From positions 124,001-188,000 of the forward strand of contig DAIPXZ010000001.1 of NCBI GenBank assembly GCA_036782995.1: DNA of 64,000 nucleotides, written 5' to 3'. The notes beneath the pieces were generated by a model. The model ran no database searches and had not been told where the DNA came from. It was given only the letters and a program-made list of their open reading frames with translations. This document shows, piece by piece, positions 1 through 9,100 of this stretch. The stretch's first letter is position 1; each line of letters opens with the position of its first letter. The position numbers and the translations under genes were made by a program. Source of the stretch: DAIPXZ01 sp036782995. GTDB taxonomy: Bacteria > Bacillota > Clostridia > Saccharofermentanales > Saccharofermentanaceae.

Positions 1-238
1 CTTCATGCTCCCCCCTGGCGGGTTCTTCGTTTTCGGCATTTGCATTTGTCTTGTCAACTTGATAATGAAAAAAATTGAAAGATATCGTGCACATAAAGAA
101 GGACGAGCCTATCAGGAGCCGAAAAAGCCAACCATCGATGGCGGCTGTGAAGCATGTAATGGATGTGCAAACGGAAGTCATTCCTCGGATGGCACCTGCG
201 CCGGTTGCCCATCCGTTGCTTCGGGAAAGGGGGAGTAA
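1..238 (+). CDS. rnfE: Rnf complex subunit E, C-terminal part (5' truncated by window edge)
   Basis: The frame enters from the left edge at base 2 and stops at 238. RnfE is an integral membrane subunit of the Rnf ferredoxin:NAD+ oxidoreductase, which couples this redox step to Na+ or H+ export. The visible part has the last hydrophobic segment with an LPPGGFF motif, where RnfE proteins carry LPPGAF-like sequence, then a basic cytoplasmic tail. The tail ends in a cysteine-rich stretch (CEACNGC, then CAGC). The stop lies 3 bases before the rnfA start, in the usual order E-A-B. The identity rests on the tail motif plus gene order, because most of the protein is outside the window. Confidence 0.85.
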   Translation, partial: FMLPPGGFFVFGICICLVNLIMKKIERYRAHKEGRAYQEPKKPTIDGGCEACNGCANGSHSSDGTCAGCPSVASGKGE

Positions 239-241
239 TCG

Positions 242-832
242 TTGGAGACCTTTTTGATTATTCTTTTTTCTGTAATTCTCGTCGATAACTTCGTGCTTTC
301 AAAGTTTCTCGGCATTTGTGCATTTCTAGGCGTTTCAAAATCACTCAAAACCGCTATGGGTATGAGTGGAGCAGTCATTATGGTTATGCTTGTGGCAACA
401 GGCATTACGTGGCCAATCTACTATTTCCTACTCTTACCTTTTCACCTGGAATATTTGCAAACACTTGTATTCATTCTCGTTATTGCCGCACTCGTGCAAA
501 TGGTGGAAATGATTCTTCACAAGCTTTTTCCGCCGCTATACAAAGCGCTCGGTATTTATTTGCCTCTCATTACCACCAATTGCGCCGTTTTAGGCGTGAC
601 GATACTGAATATCACGTCGTCCTATTCTTTCCTTGAATCCATGGTGAACAGCTTAGGCGGCGGACTCGGGTTCGCATTGGCACTTTTCCTCTTCTCCGGG
701 GTTCGTTCGAGAATCGATAAAGCCGATGTACCAGAAGCGCTTAAGGGATTACCGATTACCTTGATTTCGGCATCATTGGTCGCCGTCTCATTTCTCGGTT
801 TTAAGGGACTTGTTGAGAATTTGTTCTCGTAA
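242..832 (+). CDS. rnfA: Rnf complex subunit A (RsxA/RnfA)
   Basis: Integral membrane subunit of the Rnf complex, 196 residues, the usual family size, with about six hydrophobic helices. It shows the conserved KFLGICAFLGVSK segment near residue 25 and TTNCAVLGV near residue 115; the two cysteines in these loops are known to bind a membrane-embedded iron-sulfur cluster in Rnf/Nqr proteins. The start is TTG at 242, preceded by a strong purine-rich Shine-Dalgarno (AGGGGGAG) about 6 bases upstream. It follows rnfE by 3 bases and precedes rnfB by 23 bases, so all three are surely cotranscribed. Confidence 0.96.
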   Translation: METFLIILFSVILVDNFVLSKFLGICAFLGVSKSLKTAMGMSGAVIMVMLVATGITWPIYYFLLLPFHLEYLQTLVFILVIAALVQMVEMILHKLFPPLYKALGIYLPLITTNCAVLGVTILNITSSYSFLESMVNSLGGGLGFALALFLFSGVRSRIDKADVPEALKGLPITLISASLVAVSFLGFKGLVENLFS

Positions 833-855
833 TTTACTGTGAAGGAGTAAAAATT

Positions 856-1674
856 ATGCCCGATTCGGTTTCATCCATATTGTTTCCCGCGCTGATTATG
901 CTCGGAATCGCGCTTCTTTTGGGCGGACTCATTGTTATCTTGTCAAAGGTTTTCGCCGTAAAAAAGAACGAGAAAAAGGAAGCAATCCTCGAAGCATTAC
1001 CGGGCGCTAATTGTGGTGGTTGTGGTTTTGCCGGATGTGAAGGATACGCCGAGTATCTCGTTTCGGTTGGGAAAAACACCGCAATGTGCGCGGTTGGCGG
1101 TGCCGATCTCGCTCGTGAAATCGCTTCCATACTTGGCCAGGAGGCACAGACACCCGAGAAAACGGTTGCTGTCTTGCGATGCCAAGGTACCTGTGAGCAG
1201 ACTACCAAACGATATCACTATCTTGGCACGCAAAGCTGTCACGCCGCGAGTGGTCTTCTGGGTGGCCCGAACTCTTGTACGTTCGGATGCCTAGGCTATG
1301 GTGATTGTATTGCGGTATGTGCCTTCGGTGCGCTCTCTTTAAAAGATGGTATTGTTTCCGTTAATCGCGATGAATGCATGGGATGTGGACAATGTGTTCG
1401 TACCTGTCCGAAGCATATTTTGGTATTAATGCCAATCACTGCGACCGTCGCCGTTCGTTGTCAAAATGAATGGCCGGGAGCAAAAACGAGGAAAAATTGC
1501 CACATCGGTTGCATTGGCTGTCAAAAGTGTTTAAAATCATGTCCGCAGGGGGCGATATCCATGAAAGAATCGCTGGCTGTAATCGATCAAAGCAAATGTA
1601 CGCACTGTGACGCATGCATAAACGGGTGCCCCACACACGCAATCGCATTTTTGCTTCAAACGAGTAAAAAATAA
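856..1674 (+). CDS. rnfB: Rnf complex subunit B, polyferredoxin
   Basis: Electron-carrying subunit of Rnf, 272 residues, expected to accept electrons from reduced ferredoxin at the cytoplasmic face. An N-terminal hydrophobic anchor (about residues 10-30) is followed by the RnfB-specific motif GANCGGCGFAGCEGY (about residues 50-64). Further Cys-rich units follow: GCLGYGDCIAVC, CMGCGQCVRTCP, CIGCQKCLKSCP and CTHCDACINGCP. These can hold several [4Fe-4S] clusters. GAAGGAG lies 8 bases before the ATG. It is the last gene of the operon; rpmB downstream has its own promoter. Confidence 0.96.
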   Translation: MPDSVSSILFPALIMLGIALLLGGLIVILSKVFAVKKNEKKEAILEALPGANCGGCGFAGCEGYAEYLVSVGKNTAMCAVGGADLAREIASILGQEAQTPEKTVAVLRCQGTCEQTTKRYHYLGTQSCHAASGLLGGPNSCTFGCLGYGDCIAVCAFGALSLKDGIVSVNRDECMGCGQCVRTCPKHILVLMPITATVAVRCQNEWPGAKTRKNCHIGCIGCQKCLKSCPQGAISMKESLAVIDQSKCTHCDACINGCPTHAIAFLLQTSKK

Positions 1675-1685
1675 GGGTTTAACTC

Positions 1686-1714
1686 TTGCACAAGTAAGAT
1701 TCTTGTGGTATTAT
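1686..1714 (+). promoter_or_regulatory. Promoter of rpmB (sigma-A type)
   Basis: TTGCAC at 1686-1691 and TATTAT at 1709-1714 are separated by exactly 17 bases, close to the housekeeping consensus. It lies just after the rnfB stop and about 50 bases before the rpmB start, so rpmB can be transcribed independently of rnf. Confidence 0.75.
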
Positions 1715-1766
1715 TTCACATGCGCGTTATTCAGTAACGTTATTTAGTTCTAGGAGGTGTATTTCC

Positions 1767-1964
1767 ATGGCAAAGTGTGACATCTGTCAAAAGGATACTT
1801 TTTTTGGCAGAAAGATTAGCATCACGCGTTCGCAGATTTCTCGTCGTGCGCTTACACAACAGCAGCCGAATGTACATAGCGTCAAGGTGGTTGTTGATGG
1901 CACCCCCAAGACTATGCATGTTTGCACGCGTTGCCTTCGCTCCGGCGCAGTAAAAAGAGCGTAA
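1767..1964 (+). CDS. rpmB: 50S ribosomal protein L28, zinc-binding form
   Basis: Protein of the large ribosomal subunit, 65 residues, the usual bacterial length. It starts with the CDIC pair and carries a second pair, VCTRC, near residue 55, giving the Cys4 zinc-ribbon version of L28. AGGAGGTG lies about 9 bases upstream of the ATG. It is a single-gene transcript: own promoter upstream and a hairpin terminator just downstream. Confidence 0.97.
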   Translation: MAKCDICQKDTFFGRKISITRSQISRRALTQQQPNVHSVKVVVDGTPKTMHVCTRCLRSGAVKRA

Positions 1965-1993
1965 GGTTTATTTCTTTTATAGAAACATATTGG

Positions 1994-2025
1994 ACAGGAT
2001 ACCGATTTCGGTCTCCTGTTTTTTT
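1994..2025 (+). terminator. Rho-independent terminator of rpmB
   Basis: Stem ACAGGA/TCCTGT continues through one mismatch into ACCG/CGGT around an ATTT loop (1994-2019) and is followed by a run of seven T. It sits in the convergent gap between rpmB and the minus-strand gene ending at 2036. On the minus strand the hairpin lacks a T run, so it mainly serves rpmB. Confidence 0.85.
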
Positions 2026-2035
2026 GTGCTTGCTT

Positions 2036-3235
2036 TTAGGAAAAGACACGACGAACAGTAATTATTCGTTCCACTAAATCGGATTTCGCATCAAATGTCT
2101 TGAGTTGAATCGTCGTGCGACTCTTGGATATCATTAATAGCACACCGGTATCGGTACATATGGCCATCTCTTCTGGCTCGTCGCTATCCGGATTGTTCGA
2201 AGAAGAGAAGAATACTAAATCACCCGGGATGATGCTGTCGAGCAAGAGCTCCCCTGTTACATCGTCGTAGCGCAATTCGACCTCCGTTCCCTCGTTCATT
2301 TGTCCAGCCATCGTTCGCGGTAATGCAATTCCGTTTACTCCTGCCGAAACATACACCAACCCTTGGACGGATAATCCACGCTTGGATAGTCCTCCTTCCA
2401 GATGTGTCGCATTAACAAAGCTTAATGTCGAGCTAACAAAATAGCGCACACTAACCTCTTCTGTATTTTCGTTGACGCCGAGTTCAATGACACCCGAGCT
2501 TCCTATCCAGCCCAGCTCCCCTCCCGGAAGCATCACTTGGTATACACCGTCCCTTTTTACATCGGCATAGAGTACGGTATTCATCATCACTTCGGTAATT
2601 AATGTACCATTGCTAGCGTGGGACATGACACGCTTGGAGGTATCAGCTACCACTAGCTTGTAGAGGTGCATGTCGGGCTCGATTGCCGTCATATCCGCAC
2701 AAACATCCTCTTCCAAGACGTACCCCTCTATGTTGTCCTGCGTGACAATGTGGATATATCCGTTTTCACAATCGTCATCTAGGAAAACCACCGGTTCACC
2801 TAACAATACTTGTGTGATTCGTTCGCTTTTAACATCATCCTCTGTCATTACATTTGTCGCATATTTCGAAATCACTCGATATGAATCGGAGTAAATGAGC
2901 TCCGGCTCTTCTTCGACAAACAAGGCAATATCCGATTGAGCGAAAAATTTCGGAAGAACGACAGGAAGAACACCAAAAACAATGGCAACTAACGCAACAA
3001 AAGTGATGAGTGCGATGACATATCGCGGCCAGCGTTTTTCTCTTTCTTCGACAACATAGGTTTCTTGCTTGTCCAATGCCCAGACGGACTCTAGGTCTTC
3101 GGCCTTGCCGTATTCGCCATAGGGCTCTCGGAAGGTAGACGGCTCGATTCCGTCGTTCGATTGATTCGAGCGTGAACGAAAGAAACGGCGTATGGTAATA
3201 CGGATTTTTCGCCAAAACGTGTTATTCCGTTTCAT
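2036..3235 (-). CDS. Membrane-anchored SH3-like protein with degenerate NlpC/P60 domain
   Basis: 399 residues: a basic cytoplasmic N-terminus, one membrane helix (about residues 72-92), then an extracellular part with two SH3b-like repeats. The C-terminal third matches the layout of NlpC/P60 cell-wall peptidases: a GGLSKRG segment, QGLVYVSAGVNGIALPRT, PGDLVFFSS and a last block at the place of the catalytic histidine. The hallmark DCSG that holds the catalytic cysteine reads SVQG here, and the usual HVGIY-like block reads EMAICTD. I therefore see no catalytic Cys or His; this looks like a cell-wall-binding pseudoenzyme. The ATG overlaps the acpS stop (ATGA), and GAGGGAG lies 8 bases upstream. 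Its substrate or partner is unknown. Confidence 0.7.
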   Translation of the reverse strand: MKRNNTFWRKIRITIRRFFRSRSNQSNDGIEPSTFREPYGEYGKAEDLESVWALDKQETYVVEEREKRWPRYVIALITFVALVAIVFGVLPVVLPKFFAQSDIALFVEEEPELIYSDSYRVISKYATNVMTEDDVKSERITQVLLGEPVVFLDDDCENGYIHIVTQDNIEGYVLEEDVCADMTAIEPDMHLYKLVVADTSKRVMSHASNGTLITEVMMNTVLYADVKRDGVYQVMLPGGELGWIGSSGVIELGVNENTEEVSVRYFVSSTLSFVNATHLEGGLSKRGLSVQGLVYVSAGVNGIALPRTMAGQMNEGTEVELRYDDVTGELLLDSIIPGDLVFFSSSNNPDSDEPEEMAICTDTGVLLMISKSRTTIQLKTFDAKSDLVERIITVRRVFS

Positions 3236-3627
3236 TTCTCTGCTCCCTCATATTCTATGGTGCAAAAGGCAATCGCCATGCCGCCGTCATGAGACAGTGA
3301 AATGGCAATACATTTCCCGTGCATAGCCTCGTATTTGTGAAGCGCGGCTTCATGCAAAACCACGTAGGGGGATTCGTTTTCGTGTGCCAAAATCTCGATG
3401 TCCTGTAGGCTTACGCCTTCCGGTCCGATGCCAGTGCCAAGAGCCTTGGAAACGGCCTCCTTGGCGGCGTAGCGTGCGGCAAAAGATTCCGTGGCATGTT
3501 TTCCCTTAGCGAGACAGATGGCTTCCTCCGCGGCGGTATAGACGCGTCTATTAAAAGCACCCTCGTGACGACTTAATGCCTTTTCCATGCGTGAACAATC
3601 TACGATATCAACACCATTTGCAATCAT
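3232..3627 (-). CDS. acpS: Holo-[acyl-carrier-protein] synthase
   Basis: Transfers 4'-phosphopantetheine from coenzyme A to apo-ACP, activating it for fatty-acid synthesis. 131 residues, near the usual length of 120-130. The N-terminal GVDIVDCSRME carries the metal-binding Asp of the family (GxDIVEI...R), and FAARYAAKEAVSKALGTGIG is the second signature, with the Glu of KEA. AAGGA lies 7 bases before the ATG. It begins 4 bases after the dnaC-like stop and overlaps the next gene by ATGA, so all four genes here form one transcript. Confidence 0.95.
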   Translation of the reverse strand: MIANGVDIVDCSRMEKALSRHEGAFNRRVYTAAEEAICLAKGKHATESFAARYAAKEAVSKALGTGIGPEGVSLQDIEILAHENESPYVVLHEAALHKYEAMHGKCIAISLSHDGGMAIAFCTIEYEGAEK

Positions 3628-3631
3628 AAGA

Positions 3632-4627
3632 TTATCCTTTCGTCTCTGTCCGCGTCATGTGATATTTCTTGAATGCACGATGGATACGCGAAGAAACGCG
3701 GCTTCCGTATCGTTTTACAAGGGCTTCGCCGACATCCACATTTGTTGTGATGACTGTCGGCAAACGGCGTTGGCTACGCGTTTCCAAAATATCAAGGATG
3801 TCGCCCTGTGTGTAGCCTGACATGGTCTCCACACCCATATCGTCGATGACTAAAAATTCAGCTTCTGCCAATAATTTCTTCTTTTGCGTAATCCTGCGGC
3901 TCTCATCTGCGTCGACGGTAAAAGCCGACAGCATGCGGCGATATGCCGTCATGGTAGCGACAAGATCCGTGCTTCTGGCAATATATGCCGTCTTTCCCTG
4001 ACGCAAAAACTCATGTGCCATGCTGATGGCAATAAAGGTTTTTCCTGTGCCGGGAGCACCATACAGATAAATATTCGGGCATTTCTCCGGAAGCGATGAA
4101 AAAGCCTCGCAGCAAGCGAATATCGTCGCATTATCCTCTTTGTTCGCGAAAAAATCCGGATCGGCTTCGGAAAAACGGTAATGTGGGTAAAGCAATATGC
4201 CCGATTGTTGGATATTGGCGGGAATCAATAATTGTCGCATGCAATCACAATATTCCAGCGCTTCATCACCGTCCGATGAATCCGCGTCATTCTTGAGCTC
4301 ATTTGTCGCATGTACATATCCCGTATCTCCGCACTTCTCGCAAAAAGGCTTCGGGCGAAGGTATTCTTCGTCCATAGCATGCGCATGAAGCCATGCTGCA
4401 CGGTCTTTTTTACATGTGTCATACTCTTGCTGAATCATGTCGCGATTTGCACTCGGTGTTAACGCATTGAGTGCGCACTCCGCGGCTAAGTCGTTTAGTT
4501 TACGGTCTAAGGCAAAAAGCTCCGGCCATTTTTCATAGGTGCTTGCCAGATTGGATTCAAAATCCGTCTGTGCGGCGGCACGACGACCGGCGAGAATACG
4601 CTTGGCATCATGAAAATATTCAGCCAT
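3632..4627 (-). CDS. DnaC/DnaI-like helicase-loader ATPase
   Basis: 331-residue AAA+ ATPase of the IstB/DnaC/DnaI group, which loads the replicative helicase at origins or restart sites. The N-terminal half contains a zinc-type cluster (CEKCGDTG, then CDC) followed by the ATPase module with Walker A GAPGTGKT, Walker B FLVIDDMG and sensor-1 like ITTN. The start codon abuts the stop of the DnaD-domain gene with no gap, typical of the dnaD/dnaC pairs of Clostridia. I leave the symbol empty because DnaC and DnaI naming differs between taxa. Confidence 0.88.
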   Translation of the reverse strand: MAEYFHDAKRILAGRRAAAQTDFESNLASTYEKWPELFALDRKLNDLAAECALNALTPSANRDMIQQEYDTCKKDRAAWLHAHAMDEEYLRPKPFCEKCGDTGYVHATNELKNDADSSDGDEALEYCDCMRQLLIPANIQQSGILLYPHYRFSEADPDFFANKEDNATIFACCEAFSSLPEKCPNIYLYGAPGTGKTFIAISMAHEFLRQGKTAYIARSTDLVATMTAYRRMLSAFTVDADESRRITQKKKLLAEAEFLVIDDMGVETMSGYTQGDILDILETRSQRRLPTVITTNVDVGEALVKRYGSRVSSRIHRAFKKYHMTRTETKG

Positions 4628-5950
4628 TTACTCGCCTGCCTTTCTATTTTTTTTCATGTTCAAGAGAGCTTCGAGATCCGTAGCCGCATCGTCATGAAGC
4701 GAAGCAAAGTCTTCCTGCGTATATGTGAGTGACTCGTAATCATCGGTTGAATTTGATTTGCGTCCTGAAGATGTGGATTTTCCGGGCTTGACTTCTTCTT
4801 GGTATTTCTTCTTGTTTTCTTCCTTGCGATATGCCTCGTAGGCATTTATGCTGACCTCGTCGGAAACACCTTCGGTTTTCCACTCAAGCAATTTCTCATC
4901 CATTCTTTTAAAAGTCGGCTTCGTATAAGCTGCCACTTTGTCATAGGCAAGGGAGACGAGGCTCTCTGAATATCCGGATTGCAACCATGCGGTAATGTAT
5001 TGCATGTCGTTTCCGTCCAGTTGCTTTCTTGCTTTCTCCTGTAGCAGCTTTTCCATCGCCTGTACGGGAGCCGCCGCATTCGCCTTCTTCTCTTGATAGG
5101 CTCGCGCCGCTCTTTCATCGCGCACTTGATGTGTGTGCCATTCATCCAAAAGAACCTCGACCATTTGGAAATTTACAGTCTGACGTTTCGTGCGAAGCTC
5201 GCGGTATGCATAGCCAATCACCTTTTCATCATATCCGTAGACTTTATACCATTTCGTGACTTGTTCGATAGCAATATCATCGAAACGACGGCGCATGAGT
5301 TTGCCGAGCTCTGCGACAATGCGCATTACGACTTTATCCTCTTCCGCCGCTTTCTCTAAATCTTCAGTCGTGCGAATGCCTCGATTGTACCAATTCTTCG
5401 CAGTACCATTGGCGGCCGTAACAGTATTGAGTGATTTTCCCTTTTCCATAAGGGTTGTGAAAAGCGCATAGATGACACCCGCATCAAAGTGATATTCATC
5501 GAAATAGCGGTCAATTTGCCGATACCATTTGTAATCCATTTTCCCTGCAAAAAAAGAATTGCAAATGCTTTTGGCGAGCATAGCTGATTCAGCCTTTACA
5601 TGCTGCGGCGGCATCGGTAACGCTTCGTCTTGCGTCTTTGCTTCGATATATCGATCAATTTCTCGTGCCTTGATATCAACGACAGAAAGTGTGCCATCGG
5701 CATTCTTCTCCATTAAACCCACTTCCATCAAGTAGAAAAATGCTTCTTCCGCTTTCGCTTCCGTTAGACTTAGTTGCTTACCAATATTCTTGATGGAAAT
5801 GCGACCGGACGCCGATTGATGCTCACGACTTAATATCATAAGATACATCCGAATCGAATCGGCGGAGAGGTCATACATATATTGCGATATGAAGAGGTCC
5901 GGAACCGAAGTATCGGACAAAAGCAATTTATTCTTCTCTTCTGGCGTCAT
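4628..5950 (-). CDS. DnaD-domain replication initiation protein
   Basis: 440-residue protein of the DnaD/DnaB primosome family. The N-terminal part (about 1-110) resembles a winged-helix domain. Two helical DnaD-like repeats follow: about residues 190-275, with AYRELRTKRQTVNFQMVEVLL-type sequence, and about 310-370, ending in KPTFKRMDEKLLEW, close to the YxxxI-type helix end of DnaD domains. The C-terminus is polar and probably disordered. The start at 5950 (MTPEEK) is preferred over an upstream in-frame ATG at 5974 because AAGGAGTG stands 8-9 bases before it. It is the first gene of the dnaD-dnaC-acpS-SH3 operon. Confidence 0.85.
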   Translation of the reverse strand: MTPEEKNKLLLSDTSVPDLFISQYMYDLSADSIRMYLMILSREHQSASGRISIKNIGKQLSLTEAKAEEAFFYLMEVGLMEKNADGTLSVVDIKAREIDRYIEAKTQDEALPMPPQHVKAESAMLAKSICNSFFAGKMDYKWYRQIDRYFDEYHFDAGVIYALFTTLMEKGKSLNTVTAANGTAKNWYNRGIRTTEDLEKAAEEDKVVMRIVAELGKLMRRRFDDIAIEQVTKWYKVYGYDEKVIGYAYRELRTKRQTVNFQMVEVLLDEWHTHQVRDERAARAYQEKKANAAAPVQAMEKLLQEKARKQLDGNDMQYITAWLQSGYSESLVSLAYDKVAAYTKPTFKRMDEKLLEWKTEGVSDEVSINAYEAYRKEENKKKYQEEVKPGKSTSSGRKSNSTDDYESLTYTQEDFASLHDDAATDLEALLNMKKNRKAGE

Positions 5951-5986
5951 TTCGGTACACTCCTTCATTCTCAAACAGGTGTGTCT

Positions 5987-5995
5987 ATTATAGCA
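5987..5995 (-). promoter_or_regulatory. Extended -10 promoter of the dnaD operon
   Basis: On the minus strand TGC precedes a perfect TATAAT, a TGnTATAAT extended -10 element, about 35 bases before the chosen start. No good -35 box is seen at 17 bases. Confidence 0.6.
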
Positions 5996-6123
5996 TCATT
6001 TTATATTCGGATACAGACCGAAAAAACGCAGGCAATTCGGAATTATGTATGGCGTCACACAGGCGAGAAAAAGCTCATCTTGCAGGTAAAATGCCGGTTG
6101 TCCAATTTCCTTCTATATGCAAA

Positions 6124-6149
6124 GAAAGCACCGATTTCTCGGTGCTTTC
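6124..6149 (-). terminator. Terminator after pyruvate:ferredoxin oxidoreductase
   Basis: Perfect 11-base-pair stem GAAAGCACCGA/TCGGTGCTTTC with a 4-base loop, 30 bases beyond the stop. On the minus strand it continues into TTT, so the T tract (TTTCTTT) is short but present. Confidence 0.75.
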
Positions 6150-6179
6150 TTGCGCAAATTGCGTTGTTTGTAATCTTTA

Positions 6180-9100
6180 TCAGACCTCGATGTCTGCAGC
6201 CATCTTCTTGTAAGAAGCCAAACGCTCGATTGCGTCCTGATGGTTCTTCTCGAAGAGTCCGTCAACGACCTCAGCCGGATACTTCTTGTAGAGGGAGTTA
6301 TAACGAACTTCGCTCTTCAGGAATGCCATAAAGTCTCCTGTCGGATCCTTGGAATCCAATGTGAACGGGTTCTTTCCTTCTGCCTTGAGGCTCGGGTTGA
6401 AGCGATAGAGGTGCCAATATCCGCATGTAACGGCTTCCTTTTCATGGAGCTGTACGGATGACATACCAGACTTAATGCCATGGTTGATGCAAGGCGCATA
6501 GCAAATTACGAGAGACGGTCCCGGATATGCTTCTGCTTCTGCAAATGCCTTCAATGTCTGAGCCTGAGAAGCACCCATAGCAACCTGTGCTACATAAACA
6601 TAACCATAGCTCATAGCCATCATGCCGAGATCCTTCTTCTTGATGGCCTTACCACCTGCTGCAAATTGTGCAACAGCAGCTTGTGGTGTAGACTTCGAAG
6701 CCTGTCCACCTGTGTTGGAGTAAACTTCAGTATCCAATACGAGGATGTTGACATCTTCGCCGGAAGCCAATACGTGATCAACTCCGCCGTATCCGATATC
6801 ATAGCTCCATCCATCACCACCGATAATCCACTGCGAACGCTTCGCAAAGTAGTTCTCATAGCTGAGGATTGAATCAATCATCTTCTTCACTTCTGCATCG
6901 TTACCATTGTAAGCGCGGAGAGCAGAAGCCAAGTTATCGGAAACTTCACGGGTCTTCTCGCCATTAGAGAAGTTCTCGTTCCAAGCATCAGCTGCACCCT
7001 TGATGGAAGCATCGTCAATCTTTGCTACCAAGTCGCCGAGCTCATTCTTAACGCGATTGCGGAGCTGCTTTGCACCTAAGTGCATACCAAGACCATGCTC
7101 AGCATTATCTTCGAACAAAGAGTTAGCCCATGCAGGACCATATCCCTTATAGTTCGTGGTGTAAGGCATAGAAGGAGCAGAACCACCCCAAATAGAGGAG
7201 CATCCTGTTGCGTTCGAAATCTGCATGCGATCACCGAAGAGCTGTGTGAGGAGCTTTGCATAAGCAGTTTCACCGCAACCTGCACAAGCGCCGGAGAACT
7301 CGAACAATGGTTGTTCGAACTGGCTTCCCTTTACAGTCTTCTTGTCAGCAGGATTTTCCTTATGAGACAAGCTCATGCAATATTCCCAGTTATCTGCATC
7401 TTGCATGTTATCCTTCAAAGGCTTCATGGTGAGTGCCTTTTCCTTGGACGGGCAAACAGTGATACATGTAGCACAGCCTGTGCAATCCAAAGCAGAAACC
7501 TGCATGCGGAACTTGAATTGTTCGTAGCCTCTCATACCCGGCTTCATTTCGAAAGATGCACCAGCAGCTTCCTTCTCATCCAAAAGGAACGGACGGATTG
7601 CAGCATGTGGGCAAACGAGAGAGCATTGGTTACATTGAATACATTTTGTTGCATCCCATACAGGAATTTCAACGGCAACGCCGCGCTTCTCGTACTGCGC
7701 TGTTCCCTGTGGGAAAGTACCGTCTTCACGACCAACGAAAGCAGAAACAGGGAGCTTCTCGCCTTGCTGTGCGTTCATGACTTCAACAACATCAGCAATG
7801 AATGCAGGAACTTCCTTCTTTGCTACAGCTACATCAGCAGCAGTTGCCCAAGAAGCAGGAATCTCATAAGCGACAACAGCATCTACGCCAGCTTCAATAG
7901 CAGCATAGTTCATGTTTACGATATCGTCGCCCTTCTTACCATAAGACTTCAAAGCCGCCTTCTTCATGTAAGTGACAGCATCGTCTACCGGAATGATATT
8001 TGCAAGCTTAAAGAATGCAGCCTGGCAAATCGTGTTGATACGTCCGCCTAAGCCAATCTCCTTTGCCTTTGCAACAGCATCGATGGTATAGAACTTGATG
8101 TTGTTGTTTGCCAAGTAGCGCTTCATGGAACCCGGGAGGTTCGCATCAATCTCTTCCTTGGTCCATTGTGTATTCAAAAGGAATGTGCCGTTTGGCTTCA
8201 ATGTAGAAAGCATGTCGTACTTGGTGACATAAGATTGGTTATGGCAAGCAACGAAGTCTGCTTTGTTTACAAGATATGTCGAACGAATCGGTGTTTTACC
8301 GAAACGAAGGTCAGAAATGGTAACACCACCGGACTTCTTCGAGTCGTAAGAGAAGTATGCTTGTGCAAACATATCTGTATGATCACCAATAATCTTAATG
8401 GAGTTCTTGTTTGCACCAACAGTACCATCAGCACCCAATCCCCAGAAACGAGCAGAAATCGTGTCAGCAGATGCAACATCGATGGACTCGTCGATAGAAA
8501 GAGAAAGGTTCGTAACATCATCAATGATACCGAGTGTGAATTGCTTCTTCGGAGACTCCTTTGCGAGCTCCTTGTAGACAGCAAGAATCATGTCCGGTGT
8601 CGTATCCTTTGAACCTAAGCCAAAACGACCGCCGATGATGCAAGGTGCATTCTTCACGCCGGCATATGCTGCGCAAATGTCGAGGAACAAAGGCTCACCG
8701 TGTGCGCCAGGCTCCTTTGTACGATCCAAAACAGCGATAGACTTTACGGAAGCAGGAATTGCAGCCAAGAACTTCTCTGTTGAGAAAGGACGATATAGGT
8801 GAACCTTCAAGAGACCAACCTTCTCGCCACGTGCGGTTAAGAAGTCAACCGTTTCTTCGACAGTCTCATCAACAGAACCCATAGCAATGATTATTCTGTC
8901 TGCATCAGCCGCACCGTAGTAGTTGAAAAGCTTGTAGTTTGTTCCGCGAATCTCGTTGATCTTATCCATGTAGTATTCAACAATCTCAGGGAGTGCCAAA
9001 TAGAATGGGTTTGCTGCTTCACGAGCCTGGAAATAGATATCCGGGTTTTGAGCAGTACCGCGAAGTGTCGGATGATTTGGGGAAAGAGCATTCTTTCTGA

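Noticed and set aside
7080..8051. A 323-codon open frame antisense to the pyruvate:ferredoxin oxidoreductase gene
   Set aside because: The opposite strand encodes an unambiguous enzyme with all cofactor motifs. The antisense translation has no recognisable domain and is rich in Cys, Ser and Arg, as expected from a shadow of biased codons.
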